Origin: Kitasatospora indigofera | GTDB taxonomy: Bacteria; Actinomycetota; Actinomycetes; Streptomycetales; Streptomycetaceae | Direction: 5' to 3' | Length of the DNA: 64,000 nucleotides | Assembly: GCF_014655955.1 (NCBI RefSeq) | Contig: NZ_BNBO01000026.1 | Location: 57,883-121,882 of the forward strand | Part shown: positions 7,656 through 16,470 of the stretch, one piece after another | Numbering within the stretch: position 1 is the stretch's first letter | Layout: the number at the start of each line of letters is the position of its first letter | Notes under the pieces: generated by a model | Told to the model about the DNA's origin: nothing | The model's database searches: none | Seen by the model: the letters and a program-made list of their open reading frames with translations, nothing else | Program-made: the position numbers and the translations under genes

Positions 7656-9275
7656 GTGAGCATCCGCAGCATCCGCAGCCTCCTGGCGGACGATCCGCAG
7701 GTCGGCGCCGGCAACGTGCTGACCAGCAGGATCGCCCTGGGCGTGGGCCTGGACGAGCCACTGCTGACCTTCGACACCCCGGTGGACGACCACGCCGCCT
7801 GGCAGCCCTTCACCCTGCGCGAGCTGGACCGCGCCGTCCGCGCCAGGGCCGCCGCGCTGCACGCCCTCGGCGTCGTCCCGCGCGACCCGGTGGTGGTCTA
7901 CGCGACCGACGCCGCCGACCACGTGCTGTCCTTCCTGGCGCTGGCCCGGCTGGGCGCGATCCCCGCGCTGCTCAACCCCAACCTGGACGGCGAGCGGGCG
8001 GCCCGCTACATCAGCCGGCTCGGCGCCACCGGCGTCCTCGCCGACGCGGAGCACCTGACGGCGCTCGCCGGGCACGAGACGGGCACCCCCGCGCTGCCGG
8101 AGATCGCCACCCTGGGCGCCGGCGACCCGGACGCGGCCCCCGAGCCGTACCGCCACTGGTCCGGTGACCCGGTGGCGATCACCCACTCCTCGGGAACCAC
8201 CGGTATGCCGAAGGCCGTCGTGCACTCGCACGCGAGCCTGTACGCGGCGATCCGCCACCGCCTCTCGCTGCCCCGCCCGCAGGGCTCCGACCGGATGCTC
8301 AGCGCGCTGCCCGCGCCGCACGCCGCCACCCTGATCGCGGTGAACCTCGCACTGAGCACCCAGGCCGAGATCGCCCTGCTGTCCCGGCAGGCCGGCGCGG
8401 GCGTGCTCGACGCGATCGAGAGCTGGCAGCCGCGCGGCGTGATCGGCTTCGCCGCGACCTGGTCCGAACTGGCCCACCACGACCTCGCCGAGCGCGGGCT
8501 GGACTCGGTCGCCCTGTGGTGGAACACCGGGGACTGCGCCCACGAGGTGCACATCAGGCGGCTGATCGCGACCGGCTCGCGGGAGACCGTCACCCGGCAG
8601 GGCCGCGGCCGCACCCCGGGCTCGCTGTTCGTGGACGGGCTCGGCTCGACCGAGATGGGCCACTCGCACTTCTTCATCACCCACGGGCCCGGCACCGAGC
8701 GGTACGGCCGCTGCGTCGGACGCCCGCACGCGTTCGTCGACTGCGCGGTGCTGGGCCCCGACGGTGAGCCCCTCGGCCCGGGCGAGGTGGGCGAGTTGGG
8801 CACCACCTCGCCCACCCTGGCGCTCGGCTACTGGAACGACTCGGCGACCACCTTCCGGACCAGGGTGCGCGGCTACTTCCTCACCGGCGACCTGATGTAC
8901 CGGGACGAGGAGGGCTACTGGTACCACGTGGACCGGGCCGTCGACTCGGTCGAACTCGGCGACGGGAAGCGACTGTTCACCGCCATGTCGGAGGAGCGGG
9001 TGCTGGCCGCCTGCCCCGAGGTGGTGGACTGCACGGTGGTCGCGGTCAAGGACGGCGAGCGGGTGGTCACCGACATCCTGCTGCAGCTCACCGCCGGCGC
9101 CGACCCCGCGACCGACCGCACCAAGGAGGTGACGGCCGCGCTCGACGAGCACAGTGCCGCCACCGTCCGCCAGGTCCTGGTGGTCGACGGCGACCGGATC
9201 CCGCTCGGGCCGACCGGCAAGGTCCGCAAGGTGCTGCTGCGCCGGCAGTACCTCGACTCGGTGGCCGCCCGGTGA
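7656..9275 (+). CDS. acyl-CoA synthetase / adenylate-forming ligase (second)
   Basis: A 539-residue ANL ligase with HSSGTTGMPKAVVHSH (P-loop), DGLGSTEMGHS, YFLTGDLMYRDEEGYWYHVDR (hinge Asp) and PLGPTGKVRKVLL (catalytic Lys). Its domain length is that of a full acyl-CoA synthetase. The GTG start follows GGGAGGG by ten to eleven bases. The stop overlaps the downstream ketosynthase by 4 bp. Two ligases in one small cluster suggest two different acids enter the pathway, or that one loads an ACP and the other makes a CoA ester. Confidence 0.88.
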   Translation: MSIRSIRSLLADDPQVGAGNVLTSRIALGVGLDEPLLTFDTPVDDHAAWQPFTLRELDRAVRARAAALHALGVVPRDPVVVYATDAADHVLSFLALARLGAIPALLNPNLDGERAARYISRLGATGVLADAEHLTALAGHETGTPALPEIATLGAGDPDAAPEPYRHWSGDPVAITHSSGTTGMPKAVVHSHASLYAAIRHRLSLPRPQGSDRMLSALPAPHAATLIAVNLALSTQAEIALLSRQAGAGVLDAIESWQPRGVIGFAATWSELAHHDLAERGLDSVALWWNTGDCAHEVHIRRLIATGSRETVTRQGRGRTPGSLFVDGLGSTEMGHSHFFITHGPGTERYGRCVGRPHAFVDCAVLGPDGEPLGPGEVGELGTTSPTLALGYWNDSATTFRTRVRGYFLTGDLMYRDEEGYWYHVDRAVDSVELGDGKRLFTAMSEERVLAACPEVVDCTVVAVKDGERVVTDILLQLTAGADPATDRTKEVTAALDEHSAATVRQVLVVDGDRIPLGPTGKVRKVLLRRQYLDSVAAR

Positions 9276-10570
9276 CTCCCGTACCCGGGCGGGCCGCCCC
9301 CGCCGCCGACTCCGCGCGGGCCAGGCCGGGCGCCGTGATCACCGGCATCGGCCTGGTCACGCCGGTCGGCCGCAAGCCCGCCGAGGTCTTCGAGGCGCTG
9401 GCCGCCGGCCGCTCCGGCATCCGGGCCCTGCCGGAGGGCCACGCCGCGCACGGCTGGCTGGAGGCGGCCGGCACCGCCCCCGCGATCAACGGGCGCGAGG
9501 TGCTGCCGCCGACCGAGACCCGCTGCGTGGACCGCTTCGTCCTGCTGGCCCTCGCCGCGGCCGACGACGCCCTCGCCGACGCGGGCCTGGTGGTCGGCCG
9601 CGACGCCGACCCGCGCCGGGTCGCGGTGGTGCTGGCGACCGGCGGCGGCGGCCTGGAGACCTTCGAACAGCAGTCGCACAAGCGGCTGGAGCGCGGGCGG
9701 CCGGGCGTCAGCCCGTACCTGCTGCCCGGGATGCTGTCCAACATGGCGGCCGCCCGGATCGCCATCAAGCACGGTGTGCGGGGCTACAGTTCGGCCGTCG
9801 TGACGGCCTGCGCGGCCGGCGCCCAGGCCGTCGCGGAGGGCCTGCGGCTGATCCGCGCCGGGGACGCCGACGTGGTGGTCTGCGGCGGCAGCGAGTCCTC
9901 CCTGCACCCGACCATCGCGGCCGCCTTCACCAACGCCCGTGCCCTGGCCCACGGCTGGGAGGACCCGGAGCGCTCCAGCCGGCCCTTCGACGGGAGCCGC
10001 AACGGCTTCGTGCTCGGCGAGGGCAGCGCCGTCCTGGTGCTGGAACGCACCGCCCACGCCGACGCCCGGGGCGCGGCCGGCTACGCCGACCTGATCGGCT
10101 GGGGCGCGTCCACCGACGCGCACCACCCGACCATGCCGCGCCCCGACGGCGAGGGCGCCGCCGACTCCATGCGCTCGGCGCTGGCCAACGCCGGCCTGGC
10201 CCCCGCCGACATCGGCTACGTGAACGCCCACGGGACGGGCACCAGGCTGGGCGACCTCGCCGAAGCGACCGCGCTGCGCACCGTCTTCGGCGACGACCAG
10301 CCCGCCGTCAGCTCCACCAAGGGGTCCACCGGCCACCTGCTCGGCGCCGCCGGAGCCGTCGAGGCCGCGGTCACCGCGCTGGCCGTGGCCCGCGGCCTGC
10401 TGCCGCCGACGGCGAACCTGGAGAGCCCCGACCCCGGCTGCGACCTCGACCACGTGCGCGGCCGGGCCAGGGCCGTCCCGCTGCGGGCCGCGCTCAGCAA
10501 CGCCTTCGCCTTCGGCGGCCACAACATCAGCCTGATCTTCGGCCCGCCGTCCACCTGCGCCGCGAAGTAG
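9272..10570 (+). CDS. beta-ketoacyl-ACP synthase II-like, canonical active site
   Basis: A 432-residue ketosynthase. Cys180 (TACAAGAQ), His320 (VNAHGTGTRLGD), Lys350 and His355 (STKGSTGHLLGAAG) give the intact Cys-His-His set. It begins at GTG 9272 inside the ligase stop. With the Cys-Asn-His synthase at 5648 the cluster has one fully canonical and one variant KS. The canonical one most likely performs malonyl-based elongation. No ketoreductase or dehydratase gene lies in the window, so the chain would stay as beta-keto groups or use fatty-acid-synthase enzymes. Confidence 0.92.
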   Translation: MTPVPGRAAPAADSARARPGAVITGIGLVTPVGRKPAEVFEALAAGRSGIRALPEGHAAHGWLEAAGTAPAINGREVLPPTETRCVDRFVLLALAAADDALADAGLVVGRDADPRRVAVVLATGGGGLETFEQQSHKRLERGRPGVSPYLLPGMLSNMAAARIAIKHGVRGYSSAVVTACAAGAQAVAEGLRLIRAGDADVVVCGGSESSLHPTIAAAFTNARALAHGWEDPERSSRPFDGSRNGFVLGEGSAVLVLERTAHADARGAAGYADLIGWGASTDAHHPTMPRPDGEGAADSMRSALANAGLAPADIGYVNAHGTGTRLGDLAEATALRTVFGDDQPAVSSTKGSTGHLLGAAGAVEAAVTALAVARGLLPPTANLESPDPGCDLDHVRGRARAVPLRAALSNAFAFGGHNISLIFGPPSTCAAK

Positions 10571-10607
10571 CGGTCCACCAGTCAGACCTTCAGTCCGGGG
10601 AGATCCG

Positions 10608-11603
10608 TTGTCCATCCAGGCCATCACCCATGTCGAGTACCACTGTGCGGACGCCACCCGGTCCGCCGCCGACCTCGGCGCGGGCTTCGGCTTCACGCCC
10701 GACGCCGACCAGCCGGCACCGCAGCCCGGCCTGCACACCGTCCACCTGCACCAGGGCGCGATCCGGCTGCGGCTCAGCTCGGCCGGGCACCCCGACCACC
10801 CGGTCGCGCGGTTCGTGGCCCGGCACGGGGACGGCGTCGCCGTGATCGCGCTCGGCTGCGCCGACCCGCAGGCCGCGCTGGAGCGCGCCGAGCGGCACGG
10901 CGCGGTCGTGCTGGACCGCGCGGGCGGGCTGGTCGCCGGTTTCGGCGACGTCGCCCTGCGGTTCGTCGCCGACGCCCCGGCCGAGGCCGGAGCGGCCCCG
11001 TCCGAGCACCTGCTGGAGGCGCTCGACCACGTCGCGATCTGCGTCCCGGCCGGCGAGCTGGCCCCCGCCGTGCAGTTCTGCGAGGCCGCGCTGGGCTTCC
11101 ACCGGATCTTCGGCGAGTACATCTCGGTCGGCGAGCAGGGGATGGACTCCAGTGTCGTGCAGAGCGGCTCCGGGGCCGTCACCTTCACCCTGATCGAGCC
11201 GGACACCACCCGCCGGCCGGGTCAGATCGACACCTTCCTGGAGGCGCACGAGGGCGCCGGCGTGCAGCACCTGGCCTTCCGCACCCGGGACATCGCCGCC
11301 GCCGTCCGGACCTGCCGGGAGCGCGGCGTCGAGTTCCTCAGCACCCCGGCCGCCTACTACGACGGCCTCACCGCGCGCCTCGGCGGGACGGCGATCCCGG
11401 TCGAGACCCTGCGCGAGCTCGACGTCCTGGTGGACCAGGACCACGGCGGCCAGCTCTTCCAGATCTTCGTCCGCTCGGTGCACTCCCGGCGGACCTTCTT
11501 CCTGGAACTCATCGAGCGGCAGGGCGCCGGGACCTTCGGCACCGCCAACATCAAGGCCCTGTACGAGGCCGTCGAACGGCAGAACGCCACCGCCTCCGTC
11601 TGA
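10608..11603 (+). CDS. 4-hydroxymandelate synthase-like dioxygenase
   Basis: Non-heme iron enzyme of the HPPD/HMS family, 331 residues. His141, His221 and Glu300 form the metal triad. The region GEQGMDSSVVQSGSGAV, then TLIEPD, and the end DHGGQLFQIF and ERQGAGTFGTANIKALYEAV resemble 4-hydroxymandelate synthases of glycopeptide producers more than homogentisate-forming HPPD, which usually reads FPINEPA and ERHG..GFGKGNFKALFEA. It should turn 4-hydroxyphenylpyruvate plus O2 into 4-hydroxymandelate. The TTG start has GGGGAG five bases upstream. Its partner oxidase lies at 2110-3228. HPPD activity remains the alternative. Confidence 0.85.
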   Translation: MSIQAITHVEYHCADATRSAADLGAGFGFTPDADQPAPQPGLHTVHLHQGAIRLRLSSAGHPDHPVARFVARHGDGVAVIALGCADPQAALERAERHGAVVLDRAGGLVAGFGDVALRFVADAPAEAGAAPSEHLLEALDHVAICVPAGELAPAVQFCEAALGFHRIFGEYISVGEQGMDSSVVQSGSGAVTFTLIEPDTTRRPGQIDTFLEAHEGAGVQHLAFRTRDIAAAVRTCRERGVEFLSTPAAYYDGLTARLGGTAIPVETLRELDVLVDQDHGGQLFQIFVRSVHSRRTFFLELIERQGAGTFGTANIKALYEAVERQNATASV

Positions 11604-11710
11604 CGGCGCCCGTCCGGCCCACCACGGCACTCCGGCCGGACAGCCCGTCCACGCACCGCCCGCACACGCGCCATCCGAGCACGCACCGACCGAACGAGGA
11701 GGCCCGGCCC

Positions 11711-12646
11711 ATGACGAGCCCGCACGTGACGACGACCCCGCACGCAACCTTCCGGCTCACCGACGCCGAGCGCGCCCTGCTGCCCACCCCCGAGGAGGTG
11801 GCCGGCTACCTGGAGCACGGCTGGTACCTCTCCCGCCGGCTGTTCTCCGACGAGGAGCTGGACACCCTCCAGGCGGCCACCGATAAGTACTACGAGGGCC
11901 ACCGCGACCGCACCCTGGCGGTCCGGCCGCCGAACCTCGCCGCCTGGGAGCCCTCGCACGGGCCCGTCCAGCGCCACAACGACTACGTGCACCACGAGAG
12001 CGACGCGATCGGCGAGATCCTGCGCAAGCCGCTGCTCGGGGCGGTCGCCGCGCTGCTCGCCGGGGCCGAGGAGATCCGGATCTTCCAGGCCACCCTGATC
12101 TACAAGCCGCCGGTGCCCGAGGAGCCCAGCAACCAGGTGCCCTGGCACTTCGACCGGCACTACTGGCAGACCAGCACCTCCGAGCGGATGCTCACCGCCT
12201 TCATCCCCTTCCACGACTGCGGGGAGGAGAACGGCACCATCACCATGGTCGACGGCAGCCACCGCTGGCGCGAACTCGACTCCGGCGAGGACTCCAGCCG
12301 GCACTTCGCCCAGCGCGACCGCTCCGAGCTGGAGGAACTGCTGGCCGAGAACGCCCGGCTCAACGGGCAGCAGGTGCGGAAGATCCCGATGCTGATCCCG
12401 CGCGGCCACGTCAGCTTCCACCACTGCCGCACCTACCACGGCAGCGGTCCCAACCTCGCCGCCGACCCCCGCCGGGCCGTCTCGCTGCACCTCCAGGACG
12501 GCGCCAACGAGTACCGCGGGCACACCCGGCCGGACGGCAGCCCGGTGGTCTACAACCACGACGTGGTGGTCCGCCGCACCCCCGACGGGCGGCCCGACTA
12601 CGCAGACCCGGACATCTGCCCGCCGATCTGGCGGGGCGCACTGTGA
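11711..12646 (+). CDS. phytanoyl-CoA dioxygenase (PhyH) family oxygenase
   Basis: Fe(II)/2-oxoglutarate-dependent oxygenase of 311 residues. The facial triad is His146 and Asp148 in VPWHFDRHYW and His243 in TYHGSGPN, with Arg254 or Arg255 in the following segment as the 2-oxoglutarate anchor. PhyH-type enzymes hydroxylate acyl chains or tailor natural products, acting on free, CoA- or ACP-bound substrates. GAGGAGG stands seven bases before the ATG. The stop overlaps the E1 alpha gene by 4 bp. Confidence 0.88.
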   Translation: MTSPHVTTTPHATFRLTDAERALLPTPEEVAGYLEHGWYLSRRLFSDEELDTLQAATDKYYEGHRDRTLAVRPPNLAAWEPSHGPVQRHNDYVHHESDAIGEILRKPLLGAVAALLAGAEEIRIFQATLIYKPPVPEEPSNQVPWHFDRHYWQTSTSERMLTAFIPFHDCGEENGTITMVDGSHRWRELDSGEDSSRHFAQRDRSELEELLAENARLNGQQVRKIPMLIPRGHVSFHHCRTYHGSGPNLAADPRRAVSLHLQDGANEYRGHTRPDGSPVVYNHDVVVRRTPDGRPDYADPDICPPIWRGAL

Positions 12647-13635
12647 CAGACCGTCACCTGCCGGACCTCGCCGACCCCGAGGGCCGCTACCGGATGCTCC
12701 GGCTGATCCGCGGCTTCGAGCAGCTGGCGCTCGGCCTGGTGAAGTCCGGGGCCATCACCGGCGGCATCCACCCGTACATCGGCCAGGAGGCCGTCGCGGT
12801 CGGCGTCTGCGCGGCGCTGCGCCCGCAGGACCGGATCACCAGCACCCACCGGGGCCACGGCCACGTGCTCGCCAAGGGCGCCGACCCGGGCCGGCTGCTC
12901 GCCGAACTCTGCGGCCGGGTAGGCGGGTTGAACCAGGGCCGGGGCGGCTCCATGCACGCCGCCGACCTCTCGCTCGGCATCCTCGGCGCCAACGGCATCG
13001 TCGGCGCCGGCGCACCGATCGCGGTCGGCGCCGCCTGGGCCGCCCGGCAGGCCGGCGAGGACCGGGTCGCGGTCAGCTTCTTCGGCGACGGCGCGCTCAA
13101 CCAGGGCGTCCTGCTGGAGTCCCTCAACCTGGCCGCCGTCTGGCGACTGCCCGTCCTCTTCGTCTGCGAGAACAACGGGTACGCCACCACCCTGCCCGCC
13201 GCGACCGCGGTGGCCGGCAGCGGCACCGGCCGGGCGGCCGGCTTCGGGATCCCGGCCGTCGAGGTGGACGGGATGGACACCGAGGCCGTCCGGGAGGCGA
13301 CCGAACTGGCCGTGCGCCGGGCCCGGGAGGGCGGCGGCCCGGCCTTCCTGGAGTGCCGGACCTACCGGTTCGAGGGGCACCACACCATGGAGCGGCGGAT
13401 GAAGCTGCGCTACCGCTCCACCGAGGAGATCGAGCACTGGCGCGCGCGGGACCCGCTGGAGCGGGCGGCCGCCGGCCTGGCGGACGGCCGGCGGGCCGGC
13501 CTCGACGCCGCGGTCGACGCGGAGCTGGCCGAGGCCGAACGGTTCGCCCTCGCCTCGGACCACCCCGACCCCGCCGGCGCCTGCGACCACCTGTACGCCG
13601 ACGGGCTGCGGCCACGGGCGGGGGCGGTGGCATGA
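12643..13635 (+). CDS. 2-oxoacid dehydrogenase E1 component, alpha subunit
   Basis: A 330-residue ThDP-dependent E1 alpha of the pyruvate/acetoin/branched-chain type. The ThDP motif runs from GDG at 148-150 to NN at 177-178 (FFGDGALNQG to FVCENNGYA). The IHPYIGQEAVAVGV and STHRGHGHVLAKG segments are family hallmarks. It decarboxylates a 2-oxo acid and normally hands the acyl group to a lipoyl E2, but no E2 or E3 lies in the window. In this context the 2-oxo acid could be 4-hydroxyphenylglyoxylate, giving an aroyl unit, or the enzyme could form an acyloin. The GTG start and the stop overlap both neighbours by 4 bp. Confidence 0.9.
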   Translation: MTDRHLPDLADPEGRYRMLRLIRGFEQLALGLVKSGAITGGIHPYIGQEAVAVGVCAALRPQDRITSTHRGHGHVLAKGADPGRLLAELCGRVGGLNQGRGGSMHAADLSLGILGANGIVGAGAPIAVGAAWAARQAGEDRVAVSFFGDGALNQGVLLESLNLAAVWRLPVLFVCENNGYATTLPAATAVAGSGTGRAAGFGIPAVEVDGMDTEAVREATELAVRRAREGGGPAFLECRTYRFEGHHTMERRMKLRYRSTEEIEHWRARDPLERAAAGLADGRRAGLDAAVDAELAEAERFALASDHPDPAGACDHLYADGLRPRAGAVA

Positions 13636-14606
13636 GCAAGCTCTCGTACACCAAGGCGCTCAACCGGGCACTCGGCGACGCCCTCGCCGAGGACCCGGCG
13701 GTCTTCGTGCTCGGCGAGGACATCGGCGCCGGCCTGGCCGGCCCGACCCTCGGCCTGCTGGACCGCTTCGGGCCCGGCCGGGTGGTGGACACCCCGTTGT
13801 CCGAGCAGGCCTTCACCGGCATGGCGGTCGGCGCCGCGCTGGCCGGGCGGAAGCCGGTGATCGAGTTCCAGATCCCCGCGCTGCTCTTCCTGGTCTTCGA
13901 GCAACTCGTCAACCAGGCGCACAAGTTCTCGCTGATGACGGGCGGCCAGACCGGCGTCCCGCTGACCTGCCTGGTGCCCGGCTCGGGCTCCCGGGACGGC
14001 TGGGCCGGCCAGCACTCCGACCACCCGTACAGCCTGTTCGCGCACGCCGGGGTGAAGACCGTGGTGCCGGCCACCCCGACCGACGCCTACGGCCTGCTGC
14101 TGTCGGCGGTCCGGGACCCGGACCCGGTGGTCGTCTTCGCGCCGGCCGCCGTCCTCGGCGTCCGCGAGAACGTCACCTGGGAGCTGGCGCCCGTCCCGCT
14201 GGGCTCGGCCCGGGTGCACCGGCCGGGCACCGACGTCACGGTCGTCGCCGTGGGCCACCTGGTGCACGAGGCGCTCGCGGTGGCCGAGGAGCTGGCCGGC
14301 GAGATCTCGGTCGAGGTCCTCGACCCGCGCACCCTGCACCCCTTCGACTGGGCGGCGCTCGCCGCCTCGCTGGAGCGCACCGGCCGACTGGTGGTGATCG
14401 ACGACTCCAACCGCAGCTGCGGCATCGGCGCCGAGATCCTGGCCACCGCCGCCGAGGAGATGCGCCTGACCGCCCCACCGCGCCGGATCACCCGGCCGGA
14501 CGGAGCCGTGCTGCCCTTCGCCCCGGCCCTGGACCGCGCGCTCCAGCCCGGACGCGAGCAACTCCTGCACGCCGTCAGGTCAGTTGTGAAGAATCCGTGG
14601 CGCTGA
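13632..14606 (+). CDS. 2-oxoacid dehydrogenase E1 component, beta subunit
   Basis: A 324-residue transketolase-like beta subunit, starting MSKLSYTKALNRALGDAL. Family features are VFVLGEDIGAGLAGPT, FGPGRVVDTPLSEQAFTGMAVGAAL with the ThDP-activating Glu, QHSDHPYSLFAHAGVKTVVPATPTDAYGL, and the C-terminal EVLDPRTLHPFDWAAL. It forms the alpha2beta2 E1 with the preceding gene, whose stop it overlaps by 4 bp. Stand-alone E1 pairs in antibiotic clusters can supply acyl units to carrier proteins. Confidence 0.92.
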   Translation: MSKLSYTKALNRALGDALAEDPAVFVLGEDIGAGLAGPTLGLLDRFGPGRVVDTPLSEQAFTGMAVGAALAGRKPVIEFQIPALLFLVFEQLVNQAHKFSLMTGGQTGVPLTCLVPGSGSRDGWAGQHSDHPYSLFAHAGVKTVVPATPTDAYGLLLSAVRDPDPVVVFAPAAVLGVRENVTWELAPVPLGSARVHRPGTDVTVVAVGHLVHEALAVAEELAGEISVEVLDPRTLHPFDWAALAASLERTGRLVVIDDSNRSCGIGAEILATAAEEMRLTAPPRRITRPDGAVLPFAPALDRALQPGREQLLHAVRSVVKNPWR

Positions 14607-14703
14607 CTCACCGGTCCTGCCAGAATCGGCGCTCCGCACCGCACCGGACACACCCCCCACGCCCGCCCGCACCCGAGCCGGGCCTGCCCCGAGGAGCCCT
14701 CAG

Positions 14704-15495
14704 ATGTCCAACAACCGCTACCACTGGGACCGTTCGCACCCCGGCCTGTCCGGCCTGCAGCAGGCCATCGAGCCGCTGCGCCGCGAGGTGGTCGAGCACA
14801 CCGTCTACGGCGGGCTCGACAGCCTCGACCGCGTCCGGGTCTTCCTGGACCGGCACGTCTTCGCCGTCTGGGACTTCATGTCGCTGCTGAAGAGTCTGCA
14901 GCGCGAACTGACCAGCGTGGACGTGCCGTGGGTCCCGTCCGGCCCGACCGCCAGCCGCCGCCTGATCAACGAGATCGTGCTCGTCGAGGAGAGCGACGAA
15001 CTCGGCGAGGGCTTCATCAGCCACTTCGAGCTGTACGTGGACGGCATGCGGCAGGCCGGCGCCGACCCCGCACCGGTCGAGGCCTTCCTGGCGCTGCTGC
15101 GCTCCGGCACCCCCGTGCCCGAGGCGCTGCGGGCGGCCGGTGTGCCGCAGGCGGCCGTCGACTTCACCAGCACCACCTGGGGCATCATCGAGAACGCGCC
15201 GGTGCACTGCCGCGCGGCGGCCTTCGCCTTCGGCCGGGAGGACCTCATCCCGGACATGTTCGCCCAGGTCATCAAGATCGACGACGCCGACGGCGTCCTG
15301 ACCACCTTCAAGGACTACCTGGCCCGCCACATCGAGGTGGACGGCGAGCAGCACACACCGATGGCGATGCAGATGCTGATCGACCTCTGCGGCGACGACA
15401 CCGCCAAGTGGGAGGCCTGCGCCGAGACCGTCCGCACCGCGCTCCGGGCCCGGGTGCAGCTCTGGACGGCGATCGAGGCGGCCTTCGCCGGCTGA
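14704..15495 (+). CDS. DUF3050 family protein, heme-oxygenase-like fold oxygenase candidate
   Basis: A 263-residue protein of the DUF3050 family: LQQAIEPLRREVVEHTVY, RVRVFLDRHVFAVWDFMSLL, NEIVLVEESDE, NAPVHCRAAAF and RHIEVDGEQHTPMAMQML. The spaced His and Glu residues on predicted long helices fit the heme-oxygenase-like diiron oxidase superfamily, which includes oxygenases that cleave C-C bonds or N-oxygenate. The function of this subfamily is not established to my knowledge. ATG with GAGGAG eight bases upstream. It is the last gene before a strong hairpin, so it closes the cluster transcript. Confidence 0.75.
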   Translation: MSNNRYHWDRSHPGLSGLQQAIEPLRREVVEHTVYGGLDSLDRVRVFLDRHVFAVWDFMSLLKSLQRELTSVDVPWVPSGPTASRRLINEIVLVEESDELGEGFISHFELYVDGMRQAGADPAPVEAFLALLRSGTPVPEALRAAGVPQAAVDFTSTTWGIIENAPVHCRAAAFAFGREDLIPDMFAQVIKIDDADGVLTTFKDYLARHIEVDGEQHTPMAMQMLIDLCGDDTAKWEACAETVRTALRARVQLWTAIEAAFAG

Positions 15496-15519
15496 CCCGC
15501 CGCCCCTTCGCCCAGCCCC

Positions 15520-15558
15520 GACGGGGCCGGCCGCCCACCCCGGGCCGCCGGCCCCGTC
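15520..15558 (+). terminator. rho-independent-type hairpin ending the cluster
   Basis: GACGGGGCCGGC at 15520-15531 pairs perfectly with GCCGGCCCCGTC at 15547-15558 around a 15-base loop, 24 bases after the DUF3050 stop. There is no U run, as is usual in actinomycete terminators. Confidence 0.7.
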
Positions 15559-16470
15559 AGCCGTTCCACCGCGCCCACACCTGTCCGACCGCACGACAGA
15601 TCGACGGCCGGCAAGCGACCTTCGGGACCTCGACGACCACCAGGGATGGCGGCCGTGCGGCTCGGCACTCACTTGCGCGGACCCCCCGGCGCTCGCCCCG
15701 GAAGGCGGCCGGGCAGACCTGGCCCCGCCGCACCCAGGACCACAAGGCCCTTACTGGGTCTTGTGTTTGATTGATCGTCACGTCTTCCCAGCATCACCAC
15801 AGGAGCAGCAGAGTACCCATATATGTTCACATCCTCGAATAATGCTCGACATCTTGAACTTTTCCAGTCGCAGCACCCGTGACGATCGAACCGTCGAATA
15901 CGGCTTGAGCCGTAGGATTTACTGCCTACTGGCTTTTTTGCAGGAAAAACATCCTTGTAGTCCCACCAAGACCGTACGGCAAGGTCATCCGGGAGAGGAC
16001 GGCACAAATTCCATATGTGACCAGAACCTTGTCAGTCCGTCAGACCCGGACCTACGCTCGCGGACAGAGACACTTCCCCTCGCAAGCCACGTTCCGGTTG
16101 GTGCGGCCGTCACGGCGTCGACCGCGACTTCCGCATGGGCCGATGCCGGTGCGGGGCTCGGCGCAGGTGGTCGACCCGCTACGGAACGAAGGGTGCACGT
16201 CATGCCGAAGACGCGACGCACCGTCCGTTGCCGCTGCCGCGGCGCCGGCCGCGGTGACCGGCGGCGGTGACCTTCCGTAGTGGTCTCCGGCCTCGCGGGG
16301 CCGGGCTCCGGCGGAGACGCCGGCCCGGTGGCGTCGGGGAGCGCGCTCACAACGGGGACCTGTACGGGCCCGCCCGGCGACGGGCCCGTGGTCCCGGCGG
16401 TCCGTCGGCAGGGCCGTCGCACGTACGCAGCACCATCACTCGGAGTCGGACAACGGATCTGGAGACGGAT
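15559..16470. other. long non-coding leader with AT-rich core upstream of pectate lyase
   Basis: About 900 bases without a convincing gene. The part from roughly 15740 to 16010 is far richer in A and T than its surroundings. It contains the perfect inverted repeat TACGGCTTGAGCCGTA at 15899-15914 (two-base centre) followed by T6 at about 15933. Open frames here have poor codon bias and no recognisable domain. The region probably carries the pectate lyase promoter and regulator sites; the low GC could also be a remnant of transferred DNA. Confidence 0.5.

Noticed and set aside
5020..10570. A complete aryl polyene cluster
   Set aside because: KS, half-KS, two ACPs and ligases are present, but ketoreductase, dehydratases and export genes of that cluster type are absent.
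10608..11603. Ordinary 4-hydroxyphenylpyruvate dioxygenase for tyrosine breakdown
   Set aside because: Signature stretches (SVVQSGSGAV, TLIEPD, ERQGAGTFGTANIKALYEAV) and the adjacent hydroxy-acid oxidase favour 4-hydroxymandelate synthase, although assay would be needed to be sure.
15669..16270. Open frames of 112 codons (minus) and 169 codons (plus) in the gap before the pectate lyase
   Set aside because: Poor codon bias, no ribosome sites and no recognisable domains; kept as non-coding leader.
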